DNA of 7,774 nt from an uncultured Eubacteriaceae bacterium (GTDB lineage: Bacteria; Bacillota; Clostridia; Oscillospirales; Acutalibacteraceae). This document shows positions 6,761-7,774 of this stretch, in pieces (position 1 is the stretch's first letter; each line of letters opens with the position of its first letter). The position numbers and the translations under genes were made by a program. The notes under the pieces are model-generated. The model was not told where the DNA came from and did no database searches. It saw nothing but the letters and a program-made list of their open reading frames with translations. The stretch is taken from NCBI GenBank assembly GCA_937905915.1, contig CALCVR010000025.1, positions 1 through 7,774 of the forward strand, given 5' to 3'.

Positions 6761-7060
6761 CTACCGCCTTTTTCTTCCGAAAAGACCGTCCCAGAATCCC
6801 GGACGTTTTCCACAGCATTCCGGTGCGCGCCACCGTACCAGAATCGTATCCTCCCCAATGACCTCGATGTCGCACCAGGGGATGATGATGTCGTCCTCCC
6901 GGCCAAATAAGCCGAAACATTTTAATTTTCCATATACAATTAAACTAATGATCTGGGCTGTGCAGGTATCCACCGTCACGTCGCACACCATGCCTACCCG
7001 ACAGCCGTCCTTGACGTTAATGACCTCTTTGTTGCACAGATCGGTGATAGTACAACGCAA
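6761..7060 (-). CDS. ylmC: YlmC/YmxH-family sporulation protein (PRC-barrel)
   Basis: The 99-residue protein matches the YlmC/YmxH family of small PRC-barrel proteins found beside sigG in spore formers. The signature MRCTITDLCNKEVIN at the start is followed by DGCRVG (18-23), CDVTVD, KCFGLFGRED (47-56) and IIIPWCDIEVIG. The molecular function is not established. I place the start at TTG 7060, because GGGGAGG (7075-7069) then sits 8 bases upstream and the protein begins at the conserved RxxxxDL. The alternative GTG at 7069 overlaps that ribosome binding site. Nine cysteines in 99 residues, and a tail after about residue 76 ending GLFGRKRR, are unusual. It lies 68 bases after sigG and is probably co-transcribed with it. 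Confidence 0.88.
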   Translation of the reverse strand: MRCTITDLCNKEVINVKDGCRVGMVCDVTVDTCTAQIISLIVYGKLKCFGLFGREDDIIIPWCDIEVIGEDTILVRWRAPECCGKRPGFWDGLFGRKRR

Positions 7061-7128
7061 AACGCCCACCTCCCCGCATCATATATATGCAGAGACAGCG
7101 GGCATTATGGGTGGAATTATTTTGTTCC

Positions 7129-7774
7129 TTAAAGCTGGCTTTTAATGCGCGTCAAGGCACCCTTTTCCAAACGGGAAACCTGGGCTTGTGAGATTCCAAT
7201 CTCCGAAGCCACTTCCATCTGGGTCTTCCCTTGGAAGAAACGCAGGGATAAAATTCGTTTCTCCCGGTCGCTTAAATTCCCGATGGCCTCCTTGAGGGCG
7301 ATTTCATCCAGCCAATTGCAGTCGTCGTTGCGGTCGCCGATCTGATCCATAACATAGATGGTGTCGCCGCCGTCGGAATATACCGGTTCATACAGGGACA
7401 CCGGCTCTACAATGGATTCCAAAGCCATGACCACCTCTTCCCTAGGAAGATCCAACTGTTTGGCAATCTCATCCACCGTAGGCTCATGATTGCCGTTTTC
7501 CATCAGCTTTTCCTTGGCCTGCATGGCTTTGTAAGCGGTGTCCCGCATGGAACGGCTTACCCGCACGGAATTGTTGTCCCGCAGATAACGCCTTATCTCC
7601 CCGATGATCATAGGCACGGCATAGGTGGAAAAACGCACGTTTAAACTGGTGTCAAAGTTGTCAATGGCCTTGATCAGCCCAATGCAGCCCACTTGGAATA
7701 AATCATCCAGATTCTCTCCGCGCTGGGTAAAGCGCTGAATGACGCTGAGTACCAATCGAAGGTTGCCGTTTACC
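7129..7774 (-). CDS. sigG: RNA polymerase sigma-G factor, partial at the 5' end
   Basis: The visible 214 codons are the C-terminal part of SigG, the late forespore sigma factor. About 40-50 N-terminal residues lie beyond the right edge. From the edge the frame reads VNGNLRLVLSVIQRF. Region 2 follows, with DDLFQVGCIGLIKAIDNFD and RFSTYAVPMIIGEIRRYLRD, the core-binding and -10-recognition part. Region 3 includes RVSRSMRDTAYKA. Region 4 contains LSDREKRILSLRFF, then the -35-recognising helix-turn-helix GISQAQVSRLEKGALTRI. SLYEPVYSDGGDTIYVMDQI between regions 3 and 4 is close to SigG and separates it from SigF. The stop is TAA at 7131-7129. No terminator follows before ylmC. The gene shows that the organism, or its recent ancestor, is a spore former. 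Its promoter is outside the window. Confidence 0.96.
   Translation of the reverse strand, partial: VNGNLRLVLSVIQRFTQRGENLDDLFQVGCIGLIKAIDNFDTSLNVRFSTYAVPMIIGEIRRYLRDNNSVRVSRSMRDTAYKAMQAKEKLMENGNHEPTVDEIAKQLDLPREEVVMALESIVEPVSLYEPVYSDGGDTIYVMDQIGDRNDDCNWLDEIALKEAIGNLSDREKRILSLRFFQGKTQMEVASEIGISQAQVSRLEKGALTRIKSQL

Noticed and set aside
7753..7755. TTG as the start of sigG
   Set aside because: The frame stays open to base 7774 and reads VNGNLR before this codon, matching SigG homologues. The true start is outside the window.

Overview
The window is one strand-coherent stretch of a spore-forming Firmicute, most likely a Clostridia member of the Oscillospiraceae/Ruminococcaceae type. Every supported gene is on the minus strand. 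The clues are the forespore sigma factor SigG next to a YlmC/YmxH-family gene, strong AGGAGG-type ribosome binding sites, TTG starts, and an IspH fused to ribosomal protein S1-like domains, an arrangement known from Clostridia. No mobile element, CRISPR array, tRNA or rRNA was seen, and no stretch of 300 bases lacks a gene.

The right half, read leftwards from base 7774, holds the 3' part of sigG, ylmC (TTG start at 7060), a TspO/MBR membrane protein (TTG start at 6708), a possible 21-codon ORF, and an AI-2E-family membrane protein. It closes with a strong intrinsic terminator at 4912-4951. The sigG-ylmC pair is a conserved sporulation neighbourhood. The two membrane genes follow with no visible terminator and may be read through from it.

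The left half is a second, tightly packed unit. A sigma-A-like promoter (4839-4867) precedes an RpiR/MurR-family regulator, a HI0933/BaiN-like flavoprotein, cytidylate kinase (cmk), a PlsC-type 1-acylglycerol-3-phosphate acyltransferase and the ispH-S1 fusion, which runs off the left edge. The last four genes are joined by three successive 4-base ATGA stop/start overlaps, and the regulator overlaps the flavoprotein by 7 bases, so translational coupling is likely. The unit combines nucleotide supply for nucleic acid and CDP-lipid synthesis (Cmk), phospholipid acylation (PlsC), isoprenoid precursor synthesis (IspH) and an mRNA-binding S1-like protein.

The point most worth a second look is the IspH-S1 junction. 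The reading frame is unbroken, but a near-perfect Shine-Dalgarno and an ATG sit exactly where a free S1 protein would begin. The window otherwise looks like conserved housekeeping and sporulation DNA, and I see no convincing new multi-gene system.
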